Source: Pseudomonadota bacterium
GTDB lineage: Bacteria > Myxococcota_A > UBA9042 > GCA-2863065
Direction: 5' to 3'
Assembly: GCA_947498315.1 (NCBI GenBank)
Contig: CANMLD010000016.1
Span: 1 to 38,547, forward strand
Length of the DNA: 38,547 nt
Made by a program: the position numbers and the translations under genes. Positions 23,935 through 31,620 of the stretch are shown here, one piece after another. The notes beneath the pieces were generated by a model. It ran no database searches. It worked only from the letters and a program-made list of their open reading frames with translations, and was not told where the DNA came from. Positions within the stretch are counted from its first letter, which is position 1; each line of letters opens with the position of its first letter.

Positions 23935-24875
23935 CACTTGGCTCCTGAACGGTCCGGCGCGTCGAAGTACTTGTCGGTCTCTGCTAGCCAACGGGACGCG
24001 CGCTTCTTGGCGAGCGTGTTGGCAAGCTGCCGCTCGGTCATGATGTCGTCGGGCGCGTCGAGCACCTCTTGCAGGACCGTGCGATACTCACGGCGGTCAC
24101 CGACGGCGCGGCTGTAGTGGCGCGCGTACATTACCTTGGCCATGAGATAGCGGCCGCTCGTCACGGCGATGCCTGCTTCAAAGGCCTTCTTGGCCTCCTC
24201 CGGGTCGCCTCCCATGGCTTTCGGCAACGCGCTGCCGATCGAGCCGAAGAAGAGGTGAGGGCCGCCTTCATCAATCGCGGGGGTGCGGTCGCGGACCCAG
24301 CCCATGATCTTCTTGACCCGCGGCAAGTCCGCTTGGTGGTCGGGGTTGTCGGCGTCGACAGTGATCAGGTTTCCCCACGCGAAGGCGAGCCAGTAAAGCG
24401 CCGCGGCGTGCTCTTCGGCGTTGCACTCTGCCAGGATCTGATCGAAGCGGTCGCCTGACCCGAAGACGGCGCGTGGGGCGTCATCGAAGTCGAGCGCGAG
24501 GCGCCGCACGGCGTAGGCGCGGGCGCGCTTCAGAAACGAGATGGCGCGCGCTTCGAGCACCTCCGCTTCGGCGCTCAGCGGGGTCGCCTGATCGAGCTCG
24601 TCCTGGATGAACGAATAAGAAAACTGTGCGTAATTGCGGGCGATTAGAACCATCAGATCCGCATTTTCAGGGGCCGCCTCGAGCACGCCCTCCGCGAACT
24701 TCAACTGGCCGAGCGCCGCGTGGTAGGCGAGCCAGGGATCGGGTTCGGAGTCGAAGCTCTTTACCGCCTTCTTCATGACGTTGGTCGTCTGGTTGGCAGC
24801 GATCTCGGTGAACATGTTGGTGCAGCCGGGCTGGGCTGCCACGAGGATCAGAGCGGCGAACGCGGGTCGAAGCAT
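23934..24875 (-). CDS. TatT-family (TRAP-associated) lipoprotein
   Basis: The 313-residue lipoprotein has Cys18 in AAQPGCTNMF. The body is TPR-like helical, with the family motif ARNYAQFSYSFIQDE and later AALYWLAFAWGNLITVD and VMYARHYSRAVGDRREYRTV. The TatT/TRAP-associated family forms trimers that contact DctP proteins in the one well-studied system (Treponema). ATG 24875 is chosen because AAGGGGGA precedes it and the signal peptide begins there; longer frames overlap ruvB. It is coupled to dctP by TGATG. A cluster of AT-ending codons lies at the conserved ARNYAQFSYSF motif. Confidence 0.88.
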   Translation of the reverse strand: MLRPAFAALILVAAQPGCTNMFTEIAANQTTNVMKKAVKSFDSEPDPWLAYHAALGQLKFAEGVLEAAPENADLMVLIARNYAQFSYSFIQDELDQATPLSAEAEVLEARAISFLKRARAYAVRRLALDFDDAPRAVFGSGDRFDQILAECNAEEHAAALYWLAFAWGNLITVDADNPDHQADLPRVKKIMGWVRDRTPAIDEGGPHLFFGSIGSALPKAMGGDPEEAKKAFEAGIAVTSGRYLMAKVMYARHYSRAVGDRREYRTVLQEVLDAPDDIMTERQLANTLAKKRASRWLAETDKYFDAPDRSGAK

Positions 24876-24878
24876 GGC

Positions 24879-24897
24879 GGTTCCCCCTTTGGGAACC
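24879..24897 (-). promoter_or_regulatory. Hairpin enclosing the tatT Shine-Dalgarno
   Basis: On the minus strand GGTTCCC pairs with GGGAACC around a 5-nt loop (AAAGG). The AAGGGGGA ribosome-binding site of the tatT-like gene lies in the loop and 3' arm, 3 nt before the ATG. Folding would hide the site, suggesting translational control or insulation from ruvB read-through. Confidence 0.4.
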
Positions 24898-24918
24898 CTG
24901 GTTTTATGCTGCGATCTC

Positions 24919-24948
24919 GGCCGCTTCAAATAAGCGGGCCGAAAGGCC
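24919..24948 (-). terminator. Stem-loops between ruvB and the tatT-like gene
   Basis: CCGCTT (24921-24926) pairs with AAGCGG (24932-24937), and GGCC-GAAA-GGCC (24937-24948) follows directly beside the ruvB stop. No strong T-tract is present on the minus strand, so this may attenuate rather than terminate. Confidence 0.3.
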
Positions 24949-25971
24949 TCAAAAAAGGTCGCCTTGCGGCCCGCTCTCGCGGAGGAGCTTGAGCCCGAGG
25001 TGAGTAAATGCGCGTGGCGTGGCGACGCGGCCACGGGGCGTGCGCTGAATGAAGCCCTCCTGTAGCAGGTAGGGCTCGTGAACGTCTTCGAGCGTGCCGC
25101 GCTCTTCGGAGAGTGCCGCGCTCATGGTCTCGATGCCCACGGGCCCGCCACCAAACTTTTCGATCATCACCGACAGGTACTTACGATCCATGAGGTCGAG
25201 CCCGAGCGGATCGATCTCGAGGCAGTCGAGGGCAAATCGCGCGATCGCATGGGTGATGGCGCCGTCACCCTGTACCTCTGCGTAGTCGCGAACACGGCGC
25301 AAGAGACGGTTGGCGATTCGTGGCGTGCCGCGGGACCTCGACGCGATCTCCATCGCGCCTTCCGGAGCGCATTCGATGCGGAGGATCTTGGCGGAACGAT
25401 TGACGATCTTCGTCAGCTCGGCTTTCGAGTAGTACTGGAGTTGGGCATGGAAGCCGAAGCGATCCCGGAGCGGCGACGTGAGCAAGCCCGCTCGGGTCGT
25501 CGCCCCAACGAGCGTGAAGGGTTGGAGTGGCAGCTTTACGTTACGCGCGTGCGCACCTTCTCCGACGATGATGTCGAACTCGAAGTCCTCCATGGCCGGG
25601 TAGAGGTTCTCTTCGACGGCCGGGTTCAAACGATGGATCTCGTCGATGAAGAGGACGTCGCGCGCCTTGAGGTTGGTCAGGATGCCGGCTAGGTCGCCCT
25701 TCTTCTCGATGGCAGGCCCGCTCGTGACCTGCAGGTCGACGCCGAGCGCCTGCGAGATGATGTGCGCGAGCGTGGTCTTGCCGAGACCGGGGGGCCCCGC
25801 GAAGAGGACGTGGTCGAGCGCGCCCTGACGCTTTCTGGCGGCAGCGACGAACACCTTCAGGTTGGCGATGACGCGCTCCTGGCCGACGTAGGCGTCGAAG
25901 TCGCGCGGGCGCAGCGACCCCTCGAGGACATCGTCGTCTTGGAGCTCGGGGCGGACGTCGTCGGTGCTCAT
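24949..25971 (-). CDS. ruvB: Holliday junction branch-migration ATPase RuvB
   Basis: The 340-residue AAA+ motor drives branch migration with RuvA. Walker [10 protein letters not shown] is near 59-67 and Walker B is [26 protein letters not shown] is the sensor/arginine-finger region, and the winged-helix C-terminus contains [20 protein letters not shown] and [18 protein letters not shown]. Length is standard. Its ATG overlaps the ruvA stop by 4 bp, so translation is coupled in the order ruvC-ruvA-ruvB. Confidence 0.98.
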   Translation of the reverse strand: MSTDDVRPELQDDDVLEGSLRPRDFDAYVGQERVIANLKVFVAAARKRQGALDHVLFAGPPGLGKTTLAHIISQALGVDLQVTSGPAIEKKGDLAGILTNLKARDVLFIDEIHRLNPAVEENLYPAMEDFEFDIIVGEGAHARNVKLPLQPFTLVGATTRAGLLTSPLRDRFGFHAQLQYYSKAELTKIVNRSAKILRIECAPEGAMEIASRSRGTPRIANRLLRRVRDYAEVQGDGAITHAIARFALDCLEIDPLGLDLMDRKYLSVMIEKFGGGPVGIETMSAALSEERGTLEDVHEPYLLQEGFIQRTPRGRVATPRAFTHLGLKLLRESGPQGDLF

Positions 25972-26564
25972 CGGAGATGCCGCAGGGTCTCACGGAGGAG
26001 GCCGTCGAAGTCGCGTGGCCGAGATGGCGCCGCCTCGAGGTGCTCGAAGGCCCGGTCCACCTGCGCACCCTTGAAGCCGAGGTTCTGAAGTGCGCTGCGG
26101 ACGTCGGCGAGGGCGTCGGCAGGGGCCACCAATGTCGCGCTGCCTGTCGCGACCGCCGGCCTGAAGGCGCGGAACGCCTCCTGAAGCTCTACCAGGATGC
26201 GCTCGGCGGTCTTCTTGCCGACGCCAGGGATCTTGGTCAGGCGCAGGACGTCGCCGTCAGCCACGGCCCCAACCAGCTCCGCGAGGCTGGCACCTGAGAG
26301 CACCGCCATGGCGAGCTTTGGCCCGATGCCCTTGACCGTCGTGAGCTTTAAGAACACGTCCCGCTCGAAGGGCGCGGCGAATCCGAAGAGCTGAATCGCG
26401 TCTTCGCGAACGTTCGTGTGAATGTGTAGTCGCGCCTCCTCGCCGACCGTGAGCCCGGCCACTACCGGTGCCGCCGCGTGCACGAGGTAGCCGACGCCGT
26501 TCACGTCGATGACGGCGGATTCATTGGACTTCGAGAGCACGACACCGCGGAGGTGAGCGATCAT
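25968..26564 (-). CDS. ruvA: Holliday junction DNA helicase subunit RuvA
   Basis: The 198-residue protein has the OB-fold N-terminus ([30 protein letters not shown]). Tandem helix-hairpin-helix motifs follow ([20 protein letters not shown] and [20 protein letters not shown]). The C-terminal domain III ([20 protein letters not shown]) contacts RuvB. It tetramerises on four-way junctions. Its start overlaps the ruvC stop by 4 bp and its stop overlaps the ruvB start by 4 bp. Confidence 0.97.
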   Translation of the reverse strand: MIAHLRGVVLSKSNESAVIDVNGVGYLVHAAAPVVAGLTVGEEARLHIHTNVREDAIQLFGFAAPFERDVFLKLTTVKGIGPKLAMAVLSGASLAELVGAVADGDVLRLTKIPGVGKKTAERILVELQEAFRAFRPAVATGSATLVAPADALADVRSALQNLGFKGAQVDRAFEHLEAAPSRPRDFDGLLRETLRHLR

Positions 26565-27172
26565 TCAGGCCTCGCGAGCGGGAGGGTGGCGGGCTGCCGA
26601 GGGCGGATGTGCGCGCGGTTCTGCGCGATGAGTGCTTCGAAGCCGCTGCTCTTTCGTGCCCGGGTGGTTCTCGTCACCGCGGCGGACGGCTGAAGTGCGA
26701 GATCGGTGAGGTGGTGACAGTGGCAGATGGCGAGCGCGAGCGCGTCCGCGGCGTCTTCAGCGGGAACCTCAGGGAGCCCCAGTAGGGTCTTGACCATCAT
26801 CTGGATCTGGTACTTGTCGGCTCGTCCCCGGCCAGACACGGTCTTCTTCACGAGCGCGGGCGGGTAGGAGAGGACCCGAAGCCCTGCTTCCGCCGCAGCG
26901 AGGAGCGCAACGCCTCGGGCGTGGCCGAGGATGAGCGCCGACTGTGCGTTCTTGGCGGCAAAGACAGCCTCCACTGCGACCACGTCGGGTCGGTGCAACC
27001 TAATGATCTCGATGATGCCGCGGTAGATGACCTTGAGCCGTTCGGCTAGGTCGTCCGTGGCGCGTTTTGCCTGAAAGAGGCCGTTGTCGACGTGCCGCGC
27101 GCGAGACGCGTCGTAACGGACCACGCCCCAGCCGGTGGTGTGGGTGCCGGGGTCGAGTCCGAGGACGATCAT
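26561..27172 (-). CDS. ruvC: Crossover junction endodeoxyribonuclease RuvC
   Basis: The 203-residue Holliday-junction resolvase has the RNase-H-like catalytic acids in place: D7 in GLDPGTHTTGWG, E68 in VAVEAVFAAKN, and D140 and D143 in EDAADALALAICH. The C-terminal tail of about 40 residues past the core is basic (TTRARKSSGF) and longer than in E. coli. It is co-transcribed with ruvA and ruvB and lies 37 nt downstream of the yebC-like gene. Confidence 0.97.
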   Translation of the reverse strand: MIVLGLDPGTHTTGWGVVRYDASRARHVDNGLFQAKRATDDLAERLKVIYRGIIEIIRLHRPDVVAVEAVFAAKNAQSALILGHARGVALLAAAEAGLRVLSYPPALVKKTVSGRGRADKYQIQMMVKTLLGLPEVPAEDAADALALAICHCHHLTDLALQPSAAVTRTTRARKSSGFEALIAQNRAHIRPRQPATLPLARPE

Positions 27173-27209
27173 CGCGACGTGCCGAACGAGGGACCGCAGT
27201 TCATGCGCC

Positions 27210-27956
27210 TCAACCTTCTAGCGCCGATTCGTCGAGCTCGGCGTTGTGGAAGACTTTCTGCACGTCGTCGTTGTCTTCAAGGGCGTCGATGAGCTTCATG
27301 ACCTGCTTTGTCAGCGCCGCGTCGCAGGGGGCCATGGTCGAGGGCACGCGTGCGAGCGCCGCGTCTTCGATGGTGTAGCCAGCGGCGTCTAGGCCGTCTC
27401 GGACTGCGTACAGATCGCCCATGGCCGTGGTGACGTAGAAGCGGTCGCCGTCGCGTTCGACGTCTTCGGCTCCGGCTTCGAGGGCGGTCATCATGACCGC
27501 ATCCTCGTCGACGTTCTTGCCCTCGAAGTCGAGCACGATCTGGCCCTTTCGCTCGAACATCCAGGCCACGCTGCCGTCCATGCCCATGTTCCCGCCAGAT
27601 TTCGTGAAGGCGAAGCGAAGGTCGCCGACCGTGCGGTTCTTGTTGTCGGTCATGACCTCGACGAACACGGCCACACCACCCGGGCCGTAACCTTCATACG
27701 TCGTCTCGATGTATTCGACGCCGTCGAGGTCGCCGGCGCCCTTTTTGATGGCCCGATCGAGCGTGTCTTTGGGCATGTTGGCACCGCGAGCGGCCGTAAT
27801 CGCGGCACGGAGGCGAGGGTTGGCGGCTGGATCGGCGCCGCCGAGCCGAGACGCGACCGTCACCTCCTTGATGACCTTCGTGAAGACCTTGCCGCGCTTC
27901 GCGTCGACAGCGGCCTTCTTGTGCTTGATCGTGCTCCACTTGTTATGACCGGACAT
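27210..27956 (-). CDS. yebC: YebC/PmpR-family protein
   Basis: The 248-residue protein has the typical start SGHNKWSTIKHKKAAVDAKR and the conserved PKDTLDRAIKKG and EGYGPGGVAVFVEVMTDNKN motifs. Members act as DNA-binding regulators or as ribosome-associated factors that relieve stalling; which applies here is unknown. It heads the common yebC-ruvC-ruvA-ruvB order. The promoter region is shared with the divergent gene pair at 28122. Confidence 0.96.
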   Translation of the reverse strand: MSGHNKWSTIKHKKAAVDAKRGKVFTKVIKEVTVASRLGGADPAANPRLRAAITAARGANMPKDTLDRAIKKGAGDLDGVEYIETTYEGYGPGGVAVFVEVMTDNKNRTVGDLRFAFTKSGGNMGMDGSVAWMFERKGQIVLDFEGKNVDEDAVMMTALEAGAEDVERDGDRFYVTTAMGDLYAVRDGLDAAGYTIEDAALARVPSTMAPCDAALTKQVMKLIDALEDNDDVQKVFHNAELDESALEG

Positions 27957-28004
27957 GACTGCTCACTTGTATAGGTCCACAGAGGCCCGAGGATGCCACG
28001 AGGT

Positions 28005-28052
28005 GTCCCAAAACGAAACAGGGGAGTCCGATTTTGGGACGCGCTTTGGGAC
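28005..28052. promoter_or_regulatory. Inverted and direct repeats in the yebC/28122 divergent promoter region
   Basis: GTCCCAAAA (28005-28013) and TTTTGGGAC (28032-28040) form a 9-bp perfect inverted repeat with an 18-nt spacer. TTTGGGAC is repeated at 28045-28052. The three half-sites lie between two divergent genes, so a dimeric repressor site is possible. The regulator is unknown. Confidence 0.35.
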
Positions 28053-28121
28053 AGTAACGCGCCAGGATGGCGTCGCCATAGGGCGCAGCGTGTTGGCACG
28101 CGTCGTGATTGAGAGGGAGCC

Positions 28122-28352
28122 ATGCGACTCACCTCCCCTCTGCGTTCTCGTGCCTGCTTTCGCGACTGGCTACTCTCGAGTTGGTGGTGGTTCGTCCCGC
28201 TCGTGTCGTTTCGAGCCTCCGGTGACGACCGTGGCGAGTGGGCAATCGAAGTTCAGCTCGGTTGGCGGCTCGGTACGGCGCCAGATTCGTCGTTTGGAAG
28301 CGACAGCCTCGGCTCGGAGAGTGAGGCCTCGAGAAGTGAGGTGACGCCATGA
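28122..28352 (+). CDS. Small envelope protein, first gene of a coupled pair
   Basis: The 76-residue product opens with an Arg-containing, Trp-rich hydrophobic stretch (FRDWLLSSWWWFVPLVSFRA) resembling a signal peptide. One beta-like segment (RGEWAIEVQLGWRLG) and a Ser-rich tail follow. AGGGAG lies just before the ATG. Its last four bases overlap the next ATG (ATGA). The strand pattern recalls outer-membrane beta-barrel fragments, but it is too short to judge. No family was recognised. Confidence 0.5.
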   Translation: MRLTSPLRSRACFRDWLLSSWWWFVPLVSFRASGDDRGEWAIEVQLGWRLGTAPDSSFGSDSLGSESEASRSEVTP

Positions 28353-28945
28353 TCGCTGGGATGATCGCTGGGATGAGCGTGTTGGCCGTTGGCGCGACCA
28401 TGACGGGACCTCCACGGGTCGGGCCGGAGCGCGAGCCCACCGTTCGCCAGGTCCAAGACGCCGTCGCCGAGCGCTGGGGTGATGGGCGAATCGACGAGAC
28501 GTGGGGTCGCGCGCGATGGTCGCATGCACTCCCCCAGCGAGTCGCCGTGCGAGTCCGCCGAGATGATTCGCTCTCGCTCGATGGCTCGGAGTCCGATAAC
28601 GGTTGGTCGGTCAAGACGAGCGACGACGACCGACTCTCCTGGCAGGTGGACGTGCAATGGGACCTTTCGAAGATCGCGTACGACCCTCGGGCCGATCGGC
28701 TCCTGGCGCTCTCCGAGGAGCGCTCTCGACGCCGAGTCCGGGCCGTCGACGACGCGACTCGGCTCTACTTTCGACGACGTCGTCTGCAATACGAGTATCT
28801 GGCTTTGGCTGCGGACTCGGACGACCGGCGCCGGGCGCTCTGGCTCGACATCGAAGAGCTCGGTGCGCGCTTGGACGCCTTGACCGGCGGCCTCTTGCGC
28901 GGCGCGAGGACGCAGTGGTGGGACTTGCGGACGCGGCCGCCTTGA
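28349..28945 (+). CDS. Uncharacterised exported protein, second gene of a coupled pair
   Basis: The 198-residue product starts with a short hydrophobic segment (MIAGMIAGMSVLAVGATM) that may be a signal peptide. A helical region and WQVDVQWDLSKIAYDPRADR lead into a long basic helix, RLYFRRRRLQYEYLALAADS. Proteins with a beta strand followed by an RLYFxRRRLQ helix recur in Myxococcota as hypothetical proteins (from memory). The stop TGA at 28943-28945 is also the left flank of the inverted-repeat element, so the element sits exactly at the end of the gene. Confidence 0.65.
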   Translation: MIAGMIAGMSVLAVGATMTGPPRVGPEREPTVRQVQDAVAERWGDGRIDETWGRARWSHALPQRVAVRVRRDDSLSLDGSESDNGWSVKTSDDDRLSWQVDVQWDLSKIAYDPRADRLLALSEERSRRRVRAVDDATRLYFRRRRLQYEYLALAADSDDRRRALWLDIEELGARLDALTGGLLRGARTQWWDLRTRPP

Positions 28946-29357
28946 GAGGGTCAGACAAGACTCCGGTTGGCGTCCGCCGGCAATTCTCTAGCATCGAGTT
29001 GCTCTCGCTCCTAGAAGGGCTTTGAGCCCGTCTTCGTCGCGCAAGTACGCGCCTATCGGCGCCAGCTCGTTGCGTCGAAAATTGCGCGGCGTACACTCAG
29101 TGGGTCGGACAAAACTCCGATTGGCGTCCACCGGCAATTCCCTAGCATCGAGTTGCTCTCGCTCAAAGGCGGCCGATGCAGCCCGCCTTCGTTGATCGAG
29201 TATGCGCCTATCGGCGCCCAGTCGAAGCAAGAGGGCGGCTGCGTTGGCAGTGCATGCGCTTGCGGGTGGGGGACGACCCCCACACCCCCGGCGGGCGCGG
29301 CGATCGCTCAATCTCCATTTTGTCCGACCCGCTCAATCTCCATTTTGTCTGACCCTC
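28946..29357. mobile_element. Nested MITE-like element with two matched pairs of terminal inverted repeats
   Basis: The outer ends GAGGGTCAGACAA (28946-28958) and TTGTCTGACCCTC (29345-29357) are inverted copies flanked by TGA on both sides. The inner ends GGGTCGGACAAAA (29102-29114) and TTTTGTCCGACCC (29318-29330) are also inverted copies, with G in place of A in both arms. A 63-bp repeat (28948-29010 and 29102-29164, five transitions apart) sits at the left. A 25-bp tandem (29306-29330, 29331-29355, one mismatch) sits at the right. Hairpin GCGCC-TATCG-GGCGC-type units recur at 29049-29063 and 29204-29218, and GTGGGGG/CCCCCAC at 29266-29283. No transposase is encoded, so it is non-autonomous. 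Confidence 0.75.
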
Positions 29358-29526
29358 TGAGCTCGGTCAGCACCATCTTTTGCAGAGCGCCGAGGCGGCT
29401 GTCTATTGTCGGACCGAGCTCGGCCTGCGTGACGACGAGAGGGGGCCAACAACGTCCACAGCGCATGGCTGGGCCGCCGTTCCACCAGCAACTACACACT
29501 CGCCAGTTCGGAGCCTCGCTGCCCAT
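29308..29526 (-). CDS. Small Cys-rich ORF ending inside the inverted-repeat element
   Basis: ATG 29526 has GGAG about 5-6 nt upstream and opens a 72-residue frame. RVCSCWWNGGPAMRCGRCWP holds four Cys that could bind a metal, followed by LVVTQAELGPTIDSRLGALQ. The last 16 residues (RGSDKMEIERVGQNGD) are encoded by the tandem 25-bp repeats of the element, so the original C-terminus was probably replaced. Function is unknown; it could be a gene fragment. Confidence 0.4.
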   Translation of the reverse strand: MGSEAPNWRVCSCWWNGGPAMRCGRCWPPLVVTQAELGPTIDSRLGALQKMVLTELRGSDKMEIERVGQNGD

Positions 29527-29604
29527 GTCAACTCCATGTACCCGACCTAATTCACGATTCAGGTCGGGACTTGCGGAATCCAGCCGGCCGGGGACAATCG
29601 CCCC

Positions 29605-30471
29605 GTGAACGAAGAGCCGCTCCTCAAATTCCTGGATCTCGTCAAGGCTCGCTTGGGCGCCGACGACGTTCGAGCGGAGATCGGCGGCCGCGATCCAGCG
29701 GGCGCCAATCTGGTGGTCGCGACCGTTCGACCTGGCGTGCGCGTCGTCGCTGTTTTCGACGACGGGCTGCACGACGCTGTGCGGCTCAAGGAGCGCCTTG
29801 ATGGCCTCGTCTCCGTGTTCGGCGGGTCGACGGAGCGCCCCGCATCGGCGCTCGAGATCCCGGCACCGGACGCCAACGAGTCCCTCGAACTGGCGCTCCT
29901 GTCACTCGCTGAACGCGCATCGGCGATACGGGCGCTTGTCGTGGACGAGCAGTCGCCCATCGTGTGGGGAACGTCGAGCCCGGAGTCGCTCCCGTCGGAC
30001 GTAGCCACGGCGACGTCCATCGCGCACACCGCCGACGCGCTAGAGCGAGCTGGGCTCGACCTCGCGACCCTCATTGCTGGTGCGGACCCCGATCTCGAGG
30101 GCACTCTTGCAAAGAGCTCCCTGTCTCCCGCTGAAAAGCGCGGGATTTTGGGCGTCATCTCAGCCCTGACCGAGCGTGGTGGGCTCAGAACAGTCGAGGC
30201 GTGGAAGCAGGACGTACTCGTCGCTCGTGCGGTGGCGCTGACTCGGCGCCAGCGCGACGTGAGCTTGCTCCGCGAGCCGCATTTAGGCGTCTTCGCAAGA
30301 GGTTTCGCTAATATATACCGTCTACTTTTAGTCTACGACGGTCGATTCTCTCCCCTTCAGGCGGAAGCGGCGACCATCCAAGCGCTCCCCGTCATCGAGA
30401 ACCTCGTGGCACGACTGCCACCGGTAGACCCGAGCCCCGGCGGCAAGGTCGTCGCGCTCCGTCGGAGCTGA
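29605..30471 (+). CDS. Putative Roadblock/LC7-like protein paired with an ArsA ATPase
   Basis: The 288-residue cytoplasmic protein starts at GTG 29605 with a weak ribosome-binding site. The N-terminal half has alternating strands and helices (ANLVVATVRPGVRVVAVFDD, AIRALVVDEQSPIVWGTSSP). The C-terminal part has HLGVFARGFANIYRLLLVYD and LPVIENLVARLPPVDPSPGG. The strand pattern is compatible with a Roadblock/LC7-type fold, but this is a weak assignment. It ends 3 nt before the ArsA-like gene, so the two probably act together. A cluster of rare AT-ending codons encodes NIYRLLLV. Confidence 0.6.
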   Translation: MNEEPLLKFLDLVKARLGADDVRAEIGGRDPAGANLVVATVRPGVRVVAVFDDGLHDAVRLKERLDGLVSVFGGSTERPASALEIPAPDANESLELALLSLAERASAIRALVVDEQSPIVWGTSSPESLPSDVATATSIAHTADALERAGLDLATLIAGADPDLEGTLAKSSLSPAEKRGILGVISALTERGGLRTVEAWKQDVLVARAVALTRRQRDVSLLREPHLGVFARGFANIYRLLLVYDGRFSPLQAEAATIQALPVIENLVARLPPVDPSPGGKVVALRRS

Positions 30472-30474
30472 CGG

Positions 30475-31620
30475 GTGAGTCACCTCGATACACTCCTGAT
30501 GACGCGGCGCACGATCGTCTGCCTTGGCCCTGGCGGCGTGGGTAAGACGACGACCAGCGCAGCGTTGGCTCTACGAGCGGCTTCGCTCGGTCGTCGAACG
30601 CTCGTCCTCACGGTCGATCCCGCGCGCCGCCTCGCCAACTCTCTCGGCCTCGACCGCTTCGAGAATGATGAGCAGGAGATTGGCCGCGATCGCTTCGACG
30701 CTGCAGGTGTGCCATATGGCGCGCCGCTCTTCGCCATGATGCTCGACACGAAGCGCACCTTCGACGCCATCGTGGAGCGTTATGCCCCAAGCGCCGAAGC
30801 CCGTGAACGCATCCTTCGCAGCCCCTTCTACGCCCAGGCCTCCACTCGGCTCGCTGGCTCGCAAGAGTATATGGCGATGGAGAAGCTCTACGCCCTGACT
30901 CAGCTCCCACCAGACCACGGCAGGCCGGCATACGACCTCATCATCCTCGACACGCCGCCGACAGTGCATGCGCTGGACTTCCTCGATGCGCCGGGAAGGC
31001 TCGAAGAGTTGATGAGCTACAACACGGACCTCTCAGCGACGAGTGGCGACGACGAGGATGCCGGCATCATCTCTCGGGGCGGTCGCATGCTCGGCCGCCT
31101 CGGGCTCGGCCTCGTGAAGGCTAACACGACGATCCTGAAGGGCATCGGTAAGTTCTTGGGCGCCGATCTCTTCACGGACATCCTCTCGTTCCTGGGCGAC
31201 TTCAGGACCATGGCTGCCGGCTTCCGCGAGCGATCTACAGCAGTTCGCCGTTACATGTGTTCGAGCGAGATCTCGTTCGTGGTGCTTACCGGGCCCGAGC
31301 GCTCGAGCATCGACGAAGGGCTCTACCTGGCGGAACGGCTCGTCGCCGAGCGCATGCCGCTCGGCTCATTCGTGGTCAATCGGGTGCGCTTCGGCCCGGC
31401 GGACACGTCTTCGAGCGACGACGGCAGCTTGTCGGCCGCAGCACGTCAGTACCTCACGGAGAGCGCGGCACGTTACGACGCGCTCGTGTCACGCGATGGT
31501 CGTGAGCTCGCGCGGCTCGACGGCCGCCTTCCGGTGGCCGCCATTCGGGTGCCCGAGTTCGCTGACGATGTCTGCGACCTCAGCGACCTTCACCGCTACG
31601 GGACGCACCTGATGCGTTGA
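30475..31620 (+). CDS. ArsA/GET3-family ATPase
   Basis: The 381-residue P-loop ATPase of the deviant Walker A class starts at GTG 30475 (GGAG about 8 nt upstream). The motif CLGPGGVGKTTTSAALAL spans 16-33. LTVDPARRLANSLGL and LIILDTPPTVHALDFLDAPG match the switch regions of ArsA/GET3. The C-terminal part includes FVVLTGPERSSIDEGLYLAE. No arsenical efflux or regulator gene is near and the metalloid-binding cysteines are not evident, so arsenic resistance is unlikely. In Myxococcota and Actinobacteria such ATPases are chromosomal genes of unknown role. It is coupled to the preceding gene. Confidence 0.88.
   Translation: MSHLDTLLMTRRTIVCLGPGGVGKTTTSAALALRAASLGRRTLVLTVDPARRLANSLGLDRFENDEQEIGRDRFDAAGVPYGAPLFAMMLDTKRTFDAIVERYAPSAEARERILRSPFYAQASTRLAGSQEYMAMEKLYALTQLPPDHGRPAYDLIILDTPPTVHALDFLDAPGRLEELMSYNTDLSATSGDDEDAGIISRGGRMLGRLGLGLVKANTTILKGIGKFLGADLFTDILSFLGDFRTMAAGFRERSTAVRRYMCSSEISFVVLTGPERSSIDEGLYLAERLVAERMPLGSFVVNRVRFGPADTSSSDDGSLSAAARQYLTESAARYDALVSRDGRELARLDGRLPVAAIRVPEFADDVCDLSDLHRYGTHLMR

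Noticed and set aside
30475-31620. Arsenite efflux ATPase
   Set aside because: No arsB, arsR, arsC or arsD neighbour and no evident metalloid-binding cysteine cluster; only the ATPase family can be stated.
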